64,000 bases of DNA from Candidatus Peribacteria bacterium (GCA_023245865.1 JAHFJN010000001.1:612722-676721), one strand, 5' to 3'. Counted from the stretch's first letter, positions 35,575 to 44,004 are shown. The notes: a model not told the origin generated them from the letters alone. Numbers and translations: made by a program.

Positions 35575-37329
35575 TCAGAATTCAGGCTGTGCTCCATCCA
35601 AACGGGACCGTCCTTCTTGGAAACCCGCGCTGGTTTGTTCCACCGACTGGCCGTATTCATGATATTCAGCAGTATTGTCAGCACCTGCGAAGGAGGTACC
35701 AGATGTTTCTCCGTCCGTGGCATCCTCGGTGTACTCACGATAGTTTTCAAAACGCGGATGCATGGAAACAATGCGCGTATCACCTTCTCTTCGGGGCCCG
35801 CGCACTCTCCTGTATTTCTCGACTTTTGTTTCACCGACGCGGGGCGGGGCATCAAACTGGACAAGGTTCGAAGCATTGCCGGATACCCATATTTTCCACT
35901 TGGATTTATCTCTGTTTTTAAAATGTTCAATCTCCGGGGAACTTTCGCGGGTCTTTGAATAGTTTGTGCTGCCAATGGCAAAATTCGCACCCGCTCTCTT
36001 CACTGCATTCATATGTCCCGATGTATCTAGGACTCCTCCATCCGCACCGATGAGAACTGTTTTAAGAAAATCATGATTCTCCAATTTTTCACGAACGGAT
36101 TCAACCGCTGCAACTTGGGGGACACCGTAATTTGTCACTTCACGCGTAATACAAACAGGAGACGGACCGACACCCACCCATATGCCCGTTGCGCCTGCAT
36201 CCGCAGCACGAAGAGCGCCATCGCCAGTGGCAACATTACCGGCATGCAACTCAAGTGTCGGATCCAATTCGTCTATGAGTTTCCGGATTTCAGAGATAAA
36301 GATGAATGGATCAGTGCCACGATCCAGATGCGCGCGATCCACCTTGAAGCCTTTACCAACCATTTTTTTTTCGATCCACGTACGAATCAATTCAATATTT
36401 TTCTCATCGTGACGAAGGCCAACCAGATATGCCAATCCACCACGCTGGTTGTCCAGATGCGGGGCAAATCTCAATTGGAATCCAGCGGATCGCTTTGATG
36501 TAACCCCAACCACACGATTACCATCCATGATAGGCAAAAATTCCTCTCCTTTTTCATCAAGTAAATCCACCACTCCCTCAGCATCAATTCCCTTCTCGGC
36601 ACAGAGCACTTTATGCGCAGGTCTATAAATTTCGCGAATAGAGACGTTCGTCCTCCCTTTCGCTTTTTTTATTTCATTCGGACCGACAATGCCAAGAAAT
36701 TCTCCGTCACGGTTGAAATGATCACGGTCTCCGTCCAATACAATTGCAAAATCATCTTCATATCGTTGAATGAGATGCCAGTAATCTCTGACTTTTGCAT
36801 CCAAAGTGAGAGAACAAAACTCACGATACAAGGGGTCTGCATTTCGTAAGGCACGAGAATATCTTGTTAATTTCCTATCCATTGCTTGAATATCTCTCTC
36901 CTGCATGACAGTACCTGTCATACCATAACGAGGCGCAGCCAATAATCCTCGCAAACTGATATTGACCGAATTCGCTACGATGATAGGAACAGATCCCAAA
37001 CGAGGCGGGGTGATATCAATTTCATCTCGTGATCGCTTCGGCTCTGCCAAAGGATATTTTTTGGCAAGAGCCCAGATGATCCGATTGTATGCATGGAACA
37101 CTAACTGAGCTTGCCCACGCAATTTACTCAAATCGGCTTTGCTTGTGTCCTCTGTCTGTTTGGCATCAATGACTGCCTGTTCAGAATTTTTGTGCTCATC
37201 ATGCAAATTATTCAGCATTCTTCTGTCTTCTTCGTTCGTAATCACCCTCATCAACCGCTCGTACATCGGATTTGTCGGCACACCGGTGACATCCATCGGT
37301 GTCACTGCGATTTCTGGAGAGTGCTTCAT
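35575..37329 (-). CDS. Divergent IMPDH/GMP-reductase-family protein, 584 aa with unusual C-terminal extension
   Basis: LGSVPIIVANSVNI, HAGNVATGDGALRAADAGATGIWVGVGPSPVCITREVTNYGVPQVAAV (IMPDH Cys-loop-like), VLIGADGGVLDTSGHMNAVKRAGANFAIGS; CBS-like segment around FLPIMDGNRVVGVTSKRSA. Confidence 0.75.
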   Translation of the reverse strand: MKHSPEIAVTPMDVTGVPTNPMYERLMRVITNEEDRRMLNNLHDEHKNSEQAVIDAKQTEDTSKADLSKLRGQAQLVFHAYNRIIWALAKKYPLAEPKRSRDEIDITPPRLGSVPIIVANSVNISLRGLLAAPRYGMTGTVMQERDIQAMDRKLTRYSRALRNADPLYREFCSLTLDAKVRDYWHLIQRYEDDFAIVLDGDRDHFNRDGEFLGIVGPNEIKKAKGRTNVSIREIYRPAHKVLCAEKGIDAEGVVDLLDEKGEEFLPIMDGNRVVGVTSKRSAGFQLRFAPHLDNQRGGLAYLVGLRHDEKNIELIRTWIEKKMVGKGFKVDRAHLDRGTDPFIFISEIRKLIDELDPTLELHAGNVATGDGALRAADAGATGIWVGVGPSPVCITREVTNYGVPQVAAVESVREKLENHDFLKTVLIGADGGVLDTSGHMNAVKRAGANFAIGSTNYSKTRESSPEIEHFKNRDKSKWKIWVSGNASNLVQFDAPPRVGETKVEKYRRVRGPRREGDTRIVSMHPRFENYREYTEDATDGETSGTSFAGADNTAEYHEYGQSVEQTSAGFQEGRSRLDGAQPEF

Positions 37330-37385
37330 GAGAAAGAAGGAGAGTGGCTGGAATACTACAACTCTTTCGATTTATGTCAACTAGT

Positions 37386-39422
37386 TCAATGCCACCAACC
37401 ATTCACGCTGTACAAACTCGCGGTGAGGACGGAGACCATCGACATCAGCTTCACGAGGATGTTGAGAGAAGGTCCCGAGGTGTCCTTGAAGGGGTCTCCC
37501 ACGGTGTCCCCGACGACCGCGGCTTTGTGCGGATCACTGCCTTTGCCGCCGAAGTGCCCCGACTCGATGTACTTTTTTGCGTTGTCCCACGCGCCGCCGC
37601 TGTTACTCATGGACATCCCAAGCATGACAGAACTCACGAGCGTGCCTGCAAGCAGCCCACCCAAGGCTTCGCGCCCGAGCAAAAGTCCGGTGAGCACCGG
37701 TGAGACGATCGCAAGGAGCCCTGGCAAGACCATCTGACGAATTGCGGAGGAGGTCGCTATCGCCACGCACGTTGCGGAATCGGCTTCCGCCGTGCCTTCC
37801 ATGAGGCCTTTGATTTCTCGAAATTGTCGTCGCACTTCTTCGATCATCGCAACCGCGGCACGCCCCACCGCGCGCATCGTGAGCGAACTGAAGAGGTACG
37901 GAATCATGCCGCCGATGAGGAGGCCGATCAGCGTGAAGGGATTACTGACATCGATCCCGGTCAGCCCGGAATTTTCTTTGAATGCTCCAAAGAGCGCGAG
38001 CACCATGAACGCGGCGACACCGATCGCAAAGCCTTTGCCGATCGCAGCGGTGGTGTTGCCGGCACTGTCGAGTGCGTCGGTCCTCTCGCGCACTTCATGG
38101 TGTAATTTAGCCATTTCCGCGATCCCCCCCGCGTTATCCGCGACCGGCCCGAAGGCATCGACCGCAAGGGTCATCCCGAGTGTCGAGAGCATCCCGACCG
38201 CGCCGACGCCGATACCGTAGAGACCCTGCGTCAGGTACGCGATCGCGATCGCAATGGCGATCACAAGAACAGGAAGAGCGGTCGACATGTAGCCAAGCGC
38301 GAGCCCCTCGATGAGGGTCGTCGCCGCTCCGGTCTTTGCGGACGCTGCGAGGGTGCGCACCGGATGATACGAATGCGAGGTGTAGTATTCGGTGAGAAGG
38401 CCGATCAGCACGCCGGCAATAAGCCCCGCCGTGAGCGAGAGGAAGACGCCCATCGCAACCGCACTCGGAAGAAACTGTACGCAAAGCCAGTACGTACCAA
38501 GCAGCATGAGCAGAGCCGAAGCGAGCATGCCGTTTTTAAGCGCAGCCTGCACGCCGTGCGGCCGCTTGGTGCGAACGACCGCGGTCGCGATGATCGAGGC
38601 GATGCATCCGATCCCGGAGACGAGCAGCGGAAAGAGCAACGCCTTGTCGACGCCCCCCTCCCCCCACTCCACGTGCAACCCCACGAGCATCGTAGCTAAG
38701 ATCGCCCCGACGTAACTTTCAAAGAGGTCCGCTCCCATGCCCGCGACATCACCGACGTTATCGCCGACGCTGTCTGCGATCACCGCGGGGTTGCGCGGGT
38801 CATCTTCAGGAATTCCCGCTTCAACTTTGCCAACGAGATCCGCCCCCACATCCGCAGCTTTTGTGTAGATCCCCCCGCCCACACGCGCAAACAGCGCGAC
38901 ACAACTCGCGCCGAACCCAAAGCCTGTCACCGCTTGCAGCGCCGCGTTGATGTCCATCGTGCGAAGGAGCCACAGGAGCGCTCCCGTGAACCCAAGCAAC
39001 CCGAGTCCGACAACCGAGAATCCCATGGTGGCACCGCTCAGGAAGGAAACACGTAGAGCCTTGCCAACGCTCACAGTGGCCGCGTGAGCAGTCCGCACGT
39101 TCGCGATCGTTGCGGTTCGCATGCCGATGAATCCGGCGAGGCCTGAGCAAAGTGCGCCGATGAGGAAACTGGCGCCCGTCGGAACTCCCAAGAAATACGT
39201 GAGAACGGCGGCAACAATCAACATGAACGGAATGATCACGCTGTACTCCCGCGTGAGAAACGCCATCGCACCCGTACGAATCTGCGCGGCGATTTTCTGC
39301 ATGAGGGGCGTGCCGGGATCTTGGCTACCGATCACAATGCGAAACATCATCGCAGCAACAAGCGCAATCGCTCCGGCGGCAACCGTCCACAGGAGTCCAT
39401 TATGAAAAGAGAGAGTCGTCAT
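37386..39422 (-). CDS. hppA: Membrane-bound ion-translocating pyrophosphatase (predicted K+-dependent subtype)
   Basis: DVGADLVGKVEAGIPEDDPRNPAVIADSVGDNVGDVAGMGADLFESYVG; SAGNTTAAIGKGFAIG (Ala at the K+-dependence position). Confidence 0.95.
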   Translation of the reverse strand: MTTLSFHNGLLWTVAAGAIALVAAMMFRIVIGSQDPGTPLMQKIAAQIRTGAMAFLTREYSVIIPFMLIVAAVLTYFLGVPTGASFLIGALCSGLAGFIGMRTATIANVRTAHAATVSVGKALRVSFLSGATMGFSVVGLGLLGFTGALLWLLRTMDINAALQAVTGFGFGASCVALFARVGGGIYTKAADVGADLVGKVEAGIPEDDPRNPAVIADSVGDNVGDVAGMGADLFESYVGAILATMLVGLHVEWGEGGVDKALLFPLLVSGIGCIASIIATAVVRTKRPHGVQAALKNGMLASALLMLLGTYWLCVQFLPSAVAMGVFLSLTAGLIAGVLIGLLTEYYTSHSYHPVRTLAASAKTGAATTLIEGLALGYMSTALPVLVIAIAIAIAYLTQGLYGIGVGAVGMLSTLGMTLAVDAFGPVADNAGGIAEMAKLHHEVRERTDALDSAGNTTAAIGKGFAIGVAAFMVLALFGAFKENSGLTGIDVSNPFTLIGLLIGGMIPYLFSSLTMRAVGRAAVAMIEEVRRQFREIKGLMEGTAEADSATCVAIATSSAIRQMVLPGLLAIVSPVLTGLLLGREALGGLLAGTLVSSVMLGMSMSNSGGAWDNAKKYIESGHFGGKGSDPHKAAVVGDTVGDPFKDTSGPSLNILVKLMSMVSVLTASLYSVNGWWH

Positions 39423-39463
39423 AGTGCCGCACATCATGCAGGGGAGGCAGCGAGGCCGCAACC

Positions 39464-39841
39464 CTATTTCTTCCTCCTCACTCTCTTTACCGCCTTCTTC
39501 ATACGGACTTCCGCCTTCTTCGTCGCACGCACAACCACTTTCTTCGCCTTGCCTGCGCCCTTGCCGATCATGCTTTTCAGATCGTGCTGAAGTTTCTTGG
39601 CGTTGTCCTGGACATACTTTTTGGCTTTGTGGAGGTTTTGCTGAATTTCATCGCTCTCGACGAATTGTTTCATTTCGTGTCCGATTTTCTTACTGTCGTG
39701 CTGCAGATGTTTTGCGAGGATCTTCCCCGCGGATTCCGCATCTTTCGCATCGGAAAGTTCCTCACGAAGTTTCGAATTGCTGAACACATACCCGGCCATC
39801 GCGCCGCCAAGGGCACCAAGGAGGAGGGAGAGTTTTTTCAT
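39464..39841 (-). CDS. YtxH-like small membrane-anchored protein with very basic C-terminal tail
   Basis: MKKLSLLLGALGGAMAGYVFSNSKLREEL... then GKGAGKAKKVVVRATKKAEVRMKKAVKRVRRKK. Confidence 0.6.
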   Translation of the reverse strand: MKKLSLLLGALGGAMAGYVFSNSKLREELSDAKDAESAGKILAKHLQHDSKKIGHEMKQFVESDEIQQNLHKAKKYVQDNAKKLQHDLKSMIGKGAGKAKKVVVRATKKAEVRMKKAVKRVRRKK

Positions 39842-39873
39842 AGATTTTCTTTGGAAAGAAACAAAGTGATTGT

Positions 39874-39906
39874 AGTACTTTCTTGTCTGGGCAACAAGAA
39901 AGTACT
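39874..39906. repeat. Inverted repeat AGTACTTTCTTGT-CTGGGCA-ACAAGAAAGTACT
   Basis: Perfect 13-bp arms, 7-nt loop; between uvrC and the YtxH-like gene; no U-tract. Confidence 0.6.
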
Positions 39907-39971
39907 CAAAGAAATGCACCGCCGCCAATCCTCCTCCGCCCGCCCTGTGATTCCTCACGAACTGCTCCAAG

Positions 39972-39991
39972 CCTGCCTGCCGGCAGGCAGG
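39972..39991. repeat. Perfect 20-bp palindrome CCTGCCTGCCGGCAGGCAGG
   Basis: Read directly; a palindrome style I associate with CPR intergenic regions. Confidence 0.6.
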
Positions 39992-40070
39992 GCTTCGACG
40001 TCTGCTTCGTCATGGTGGCTTCGCACAGGGCTTCCCCTTCACCCCCGTGGCGGCGGACCACCCGTGAGGA

Positions 40071-42308
40071 TTACAGAATTTGGCGTAGAATATTTATCTG
40101 TTCATCATTCAAAATTTCCTTCAACCGTTCATCCGGCATTCTTTTGATGATGTCGACGCTGCCGAATTTTTTAAGGAGAAGCGTGCGGGTGTCAGGGCCG
40201 ATGCCGGGGATCCGATCGAGCTGTGACTCCACCGCGCGCGAAGCTGCTCTGCCTTTGCGGTGGCGATTCGCAAAGCGGTGCGCTTCATCGCGCAGCCTCA
40301 TCAGCAAGAACTTCGCGGCACTGTCCTGCGGGAAAAGTATCGGATCACTGTGACCAGGGACGAACACTTCCTCTTCACGCTTGGCGAGGCCGATCACGGG
40401 GATCGAGAGTTTGAATTCCGTCAGCACCGCTCCCACCGCGCTCAGTTGTCCTTTGCCGCCGTCGATCACGAGGAGATCCGGGATCGCCGCGAGGGAAGAA
40501 TCTGGCTTATGTTGAGAGGTGTCGTAGAGCATCAGGTGAGGGGCCTTCACAAGGTGTCGAAACCCGATCGACGCATACTGCTGCTCAAGTTCGGGCTCCA
40601 CCCGCGCGTACACTTTCCCTTTCTTCACCGTGCGAAGGATGCTGCGCGCGAGAAAATAGCCGAGGGCGGTTTGTTCGTAGGCAGGGTCGATCGTGAGAGC
40701 AGCGAGTTCCAACTTCCCGTCGCTACGATCGAGCCGCACCGATCCTATTTCTTCGCCTTCATGACGAGCAACGAGTAACGAGCCACGATCATCTTTTTTG
40801 ATGCGATCGAGCGTAATGCCGGCATCTTTCCATCGTTTTTCTTCCGCCTTGAGGCCCCCGGCAATGTGCCGGAGCCTGCGTGCCAGAACCTCTTTCAGCG
40901 CACGATAGTCGTCCACCGCCCCGCGCTGCATCGAGTGAATCGTGAAGCTGCGATACTCTGCATTTCTGGGTTTCCCACTGATCAAGACGACCATGCTCCC
41001 GACCGTCTCGGTGCCTCCGGTGTGGGAAATATCGTATCCTTCGACTCTCTGTGGAGGAGCGGGAAGATCGAGCGTGCCTGCAAGCTCCGCGAGCGCATTC
41101 TCGACATTCCGTGATTCGGCCTCCCAACTGGCTTCCGCTTGGAGTGCCTTCTGCTCGGCATTTTTCTCCGCAAGTTCGAGTAACTTCGATTTATTCCCAC
41201 GCTCGGGAACACTGATCGATACCTTCCGTTCACGTTTCATAGTGAGATAGGCCACCATTGCCTCACGCCCGGGAAAATCCTCCGCGACGATCACGAGAGA
41301 TGGCACATCGAGGATCCCATCGTAGTACTGCGGCAAAAATTGCTCGAGGACGGACGCAATTCCCTCCGCTTGTCCCGCAAGCGCAAACGCATGTTCTTTC
41401 AGTACCTTCCCCCCACGCTTACGAAAGACAACCACCTGCACTTTATTGCTAAGGCACGCCACTCCGATGATGTCCGCATCGTCACCGGAAGTGTCACTCA
41501 CGATTTGTTTTTCATCCATTCCTTCGAGAAGTTTTAAGGCATCGCGCAGTGCGGAGGCCTTCTCAAATTTTCGTTCCTCGGCAGACTTTCGCATGAGGTT
41601 GTTTGCCGCATCGATGATGTAGTGATGGTCCCCTTTGAAAAATGTGATGACCCTATCGATACGAGATCGATATTCCTCTCTTGTGATCGCCCCCGCACAG
41701 AGTCCGTTGCACTTGCCGATCTGAAACTCGAGACATGCATGATCGTTGCTCGTTGCTTGTTTCTTGTTGCTTGTTTCTTGTTTGTTTCTTGGATCTTGCA
41801 TCTTATTTTTTCTATCAATGGACTGGCTGCACGCTCTGAAATGCACCACCTCCTCAAGCAGTTCCAAAATCATGCGCGTTTCGTATGCACTCAAGTACGG
41901 GCCAAAATATTTGGCCGCACGATCGCTGACCTTCCGCACCACCTCCACCCGCGGATACTCCTCCTGCACCGACACCTCCACGTACACGTAATTTTTATCA
42001 TCCTTCATCATCACGTTATATTTCGGCCGCAGTTCTTTGATCATATTGGTTTCGAGGAGCAGCGCTTCGAGCTCGGTATTGGTCACCGTCAGATCAAAAT
42101 CTGCGATCTGCTCACGCATTTTCAGCTTCCATGGACCGATGGATTTATCCACCTTCGCACTCACATACGACCGCAAACGGCTGCGCAAATCCTTCGCTTT
42201 TCCCACGTAGATCACCGTCCCCGCCTCATTCATCCATTGGTAGACTCCCGGCCCTGTAGGAGCGTGAGCGATTCTTCGACGGAGGGTGGGAAGGGCAGAC
42301 ACACTCAA
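40071..42308 (-). CDS. uvrC: Excinuclease ABC subunit C with GNAT-like domain insertion
   Basis: GIY-YIG N-terminus PGVYQWMNEAGTVIYVGKAKDLRSRLRSY; CLEFQIGKCNGLCAGAI; EGYDISHTGGTETVGSMVV; DLLVIDGGKGQLSAV; C-terminal HhH LDRIPGIGPDTRTLLLKKFGSV. A ~100-residue GNAT-like segment lies before DLLVIDGG. Confidence 0.95.
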   Translation of the reverse strand: MSVSALPTLRRRIAHAPTGPGVYQWMNEAGTVIYVGKAKDLRSRLRSYVSAKVDKSIGPWKLKMREQIADFDLTVTNTELEALLLETNMIKELRPKYNVMMKDDKNYVYVEVSVQEEYPRVEVVRKVSDRAAKYFGPYLSAYETRMILELLEEVVHFRACSQSIDRKNKMQDPRNKQETSNKKQATSNDHACLEFQIGKCNGLCAGAITREEYRSRIDRVITFFKGDHHYIIDAANNLMRKSAEERKFEKASALRDALKLLEGMDEKQIVSDTSGDDADIIGVACLSNKVQVVVFRKRGGKVLKEHAFALAGQAEGIASVLEQFLPQYYDGILDVPSLVIVAEDFPGREAMVAYLTMKRERKVSISVPERGNKSKLLELAEKNAEQKALQAEASWEAESRNVENALAELAGTLDLPAPPQRVEGYDISHTGGTETVGSMVVLISGKPRNAEYRSFTIHSMQRGAVDDYRALKEVLARRLRHIAGGLKAEEKRWKDAGITLDRIKKDDRGSLLVARHEGEEIGSVRLDRSDGKLELAALTIDPAYEQTALGYFLARSILRTVKKGKVYARVEPELEQQYASIGFRHLVKAPHLMLYDTSQHKPDSSLAAIPDLLVIDGGKGQLSAVGAVLTEFKLSIPVIGLAKREEEVFVPGHSDPILFPQDSAAKFLLMRLRDEAHRFANRHRKGRAASRAVESQLDRIPGIGPDTRTLLLKKFGSVDIIKRMPDERLKEILNDEQINILRQIL
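41743..41792. repeat. Degenerate tandem repeat (cgttgctcgttgcttgtttcttgttgcttgtttcttgtttgtttctt) inside uvrC
   Basis: Repeated 7-/14-nt units read directly; encodes low-complexity KQETSNKKQATSND. Confidence 0.7.
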
Positions 42309-42331
42309 AGTATAAGGTATAAAGTACGGAC

Positions 42332-43126
42332 ATGCCTCTGGTATCTACTCTCGTTCTCAATTACCGCACCCCTCTCCAAGCCGTACGGTGCGTGCAGGCA
42401 TTGCGTGCGCAATCGATCGCGGACAGGATGGAAATCCTCGTCATCGACAATCATTCCAATGATGATTCGATCGCAATCCTGCGTGCACGTTTGAAAAACA
42501 TACCGAATCTGCGCATTCTGGAATCACGAAAGAACGAAGGCTACGGTCAAGGGAATGAACTCGGCATGCGGCAGGCACGCGGACGGTACATTCTCATTGT
42601 CAATCCCGATAATGAACTGATGCCCGACGCCCTGGAGAAGATGACGAAAGAAATGGACGAACACCCGGACATCGGCATTCTCGCACCGAAGTTGATCCAC
42701 GAAGACGGCTCCGTTCGCAGCTCCGCGCGGGCGTTGCCCACCTTCTTCGATGCCATCATCAAACGCACGATGTTCTCGCGAGTCTTTCCCGCACGCATGG
42801 ATCGTTATCTGGAGCGGCAAATGAATCCAAATCAGGATCGAGACGTGGACTGGGTCGTCGGAGCCTGCATCTTGATTCGCCGTACGGCGCTCGAAACAAT
42901 CGGCGGCTTTGATCCGCGCTTCTTCCTGTTTTTCGAAGACATGGATCTGTGCCGTCGATGTAAAAACGCAGGATACCGCGTTCGCTATTTCCCCAAAGCC
43001 GTTGCCAGCGACCAAAAAAGGAGACTCAGTGAAGGGGGCGCGTTCTCCGTCCTCTTTCATAAAACAGGCCGCATTCACATCGCAAGTGCCGTGAAGTACT
43101 TTTGGAAGTGGAGAAATGCGGTTTGA
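42332..43126 (+). CDS. Family 2 glycosyltransferase (rhamnosyltransferase-like)
   Basis: MPLVSTLVLNYRTPLQAVRCVQALR, ILVIDNHSNDDS, NEGYGQGNELG, ILIVNPDNEL, VDWVVGACILIRR. Confidence 0.9.
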   Translation: MPLVSTLVLNYRTPLQAVRCVQALRAQSIADRMEILVIDNHSNDDSIAILRARLKNIPNLRILESRKNEGYGQGNELGMRQARGRYILIVNPDNELMPDALEKMTKEMDEHPDIGILAPKLIHEDGSVRSSARALPTFFDAIIKRTMFSRVFPARMDRYLERQMNPNQDRDVDWVVGACILIRRTALETIGGFDPRFFLFFEDMDLCRRCKNAGYRVRYFPKAVASDQKRRLSEGGAFSVLFHKTGRIHIASAVKYFWKWRNAV

Positions 43127-43160
43127 CGACATTGTCCCCCTTCCCTATGCTGGCAGCCCA

Positions 43161-43862
43161 ATGGATATGGTCGCCCTTCAGGCATCGGCTCGCCCTCAAG
43201 ATTCGCACATCAAACAGATGCGGCGCGTGGGCCAAGTTCCCGCAATCATCTACGGCAATAAAGCCGACAACATTCTCATTCATTGCGAGGAGGTTTCGCT
43301 GAAGAAGGCATATACGAAAGCGGGAGAAAGCACCCTCGTGGAGCTGGATTTGGGTGAAAAGAAATTGCCCGTTCTCTTTCATGCCGTCGATTTTGATCCC
43401 GTGAGTGACCGCATGATCCACGTCGACTTCTACGCCGTCGACATGAAAAAGAAGGTGACCGCCGAGGTGCACATTCGCTTCGAAGGTGAATCACCCGCGG
43501 TAAAAGAACATGGAGCGATCCTGGTGACCGCGCTGCATGAAGTGGAAGTGGAATGTCTCCCTGTCGATCTGCCGCACGACTTGGCGATCGACATCGCGGG
43601 CCTCAAGGAATTTCGCGACACGCTCACCGTTGCAAACATTATCGTTCCAAAAGGCGTGAAGATTCTCACGCCGGCAGAGTCGGTGATCGCCATCGCTCAG
43701 CAACCTCGCGAGGAGGAAAAGGTGGAAGAGGTGGTAGCACCTGTTGCAGATGGAACTGCGGTTCCGGCTGCGGATGGCGCGGCTCCCGCCTCCGCTGAAG
43801 CTACAGCGGGCAAGCCCGCTGCGGATGCAAAGAAAGACGAGGGGAAGAAGGAGAAAAAGTAA
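43161..43862 (+). CDS. rplY: 50S ribosomal protein L25 (CTC form)
   Basis: KQMRRVGQVPAIIYGNKADN; STLVELDLGEKKLPVLFHAVDFDPVSDRMIHVDFYAVDMKKKVTAEVHIRFEGESPAVKEHGAILVTALHEVEVECLPVDLP; Ala/Lys-rich tail. Confidence 0.92.
   Translation: MDMVALQASARPQDSHIKQMRRVGQVPAIIYGNKADNILIHCEEVSLKKAYTKAGESTLVELDLGEKKLPVLFHAVDFDPVSDRMIHVDFYAVDMKKKVTAEVHIRFEGESPAVKEHGAILVTALHEVEVECLPVDLPHDLAIDIAGLKEFRDTLTVANIIVPKGVKILTPAESVIAIAQQPREEEKVEEVVAPVADGTAVPAADGAAPASAEATAGKPAADAKKDEGKKEKK
43786..43825. repeat. Hairpin-forming repeat inside the rplY C-terminal tail, encoding ASAEATAGKPA
   Basis: CCGCTG-AAGCTA-CAGCGG and GCGGGC-AA-GCCCGC inverted repeats. Confidence 0.6.
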
Positions 43863-43869
43863 GGAATAC

Positions 43870-44003
43870 CCTCATCCCCAACCCTTCTCCCGCCCCACCG
43901 CATGCCCGCCTGCCGATAGGCAGGCTTACTGGGAGAAGGGAGTACTTTCGTATTCCCTCTCCTGGCAAGGAACGTGGGAGGCAGGAGAGGGTAAGGGTGA
44001 GGT
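43870..44003. repeat. Nested REP-like intergenic palindromic region between convergent genes
   Basis: CCTTCTCCCG...GGGAGAAGGG enclosing GCCTGCCGATAGGCAGGC, then CCCTCTCCTGGC...GCAGGAGAGGG; ends AAGGGTGAGG mirroring the initial CTCATCCCCAACCC. Confidence 0.6.
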
Positions 44004-44004
44004 G

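Noticed and set aside
40763-40786. GACGAGCAACGAGTAACGAGCCACG inside uvrC as a second repeat invasion
   Set aside because: Similar to the 41743 repeat on the opposite strand, but it encodes SLLVAR, a natural first strand of the GNAT-like insert; short enough to be chance.
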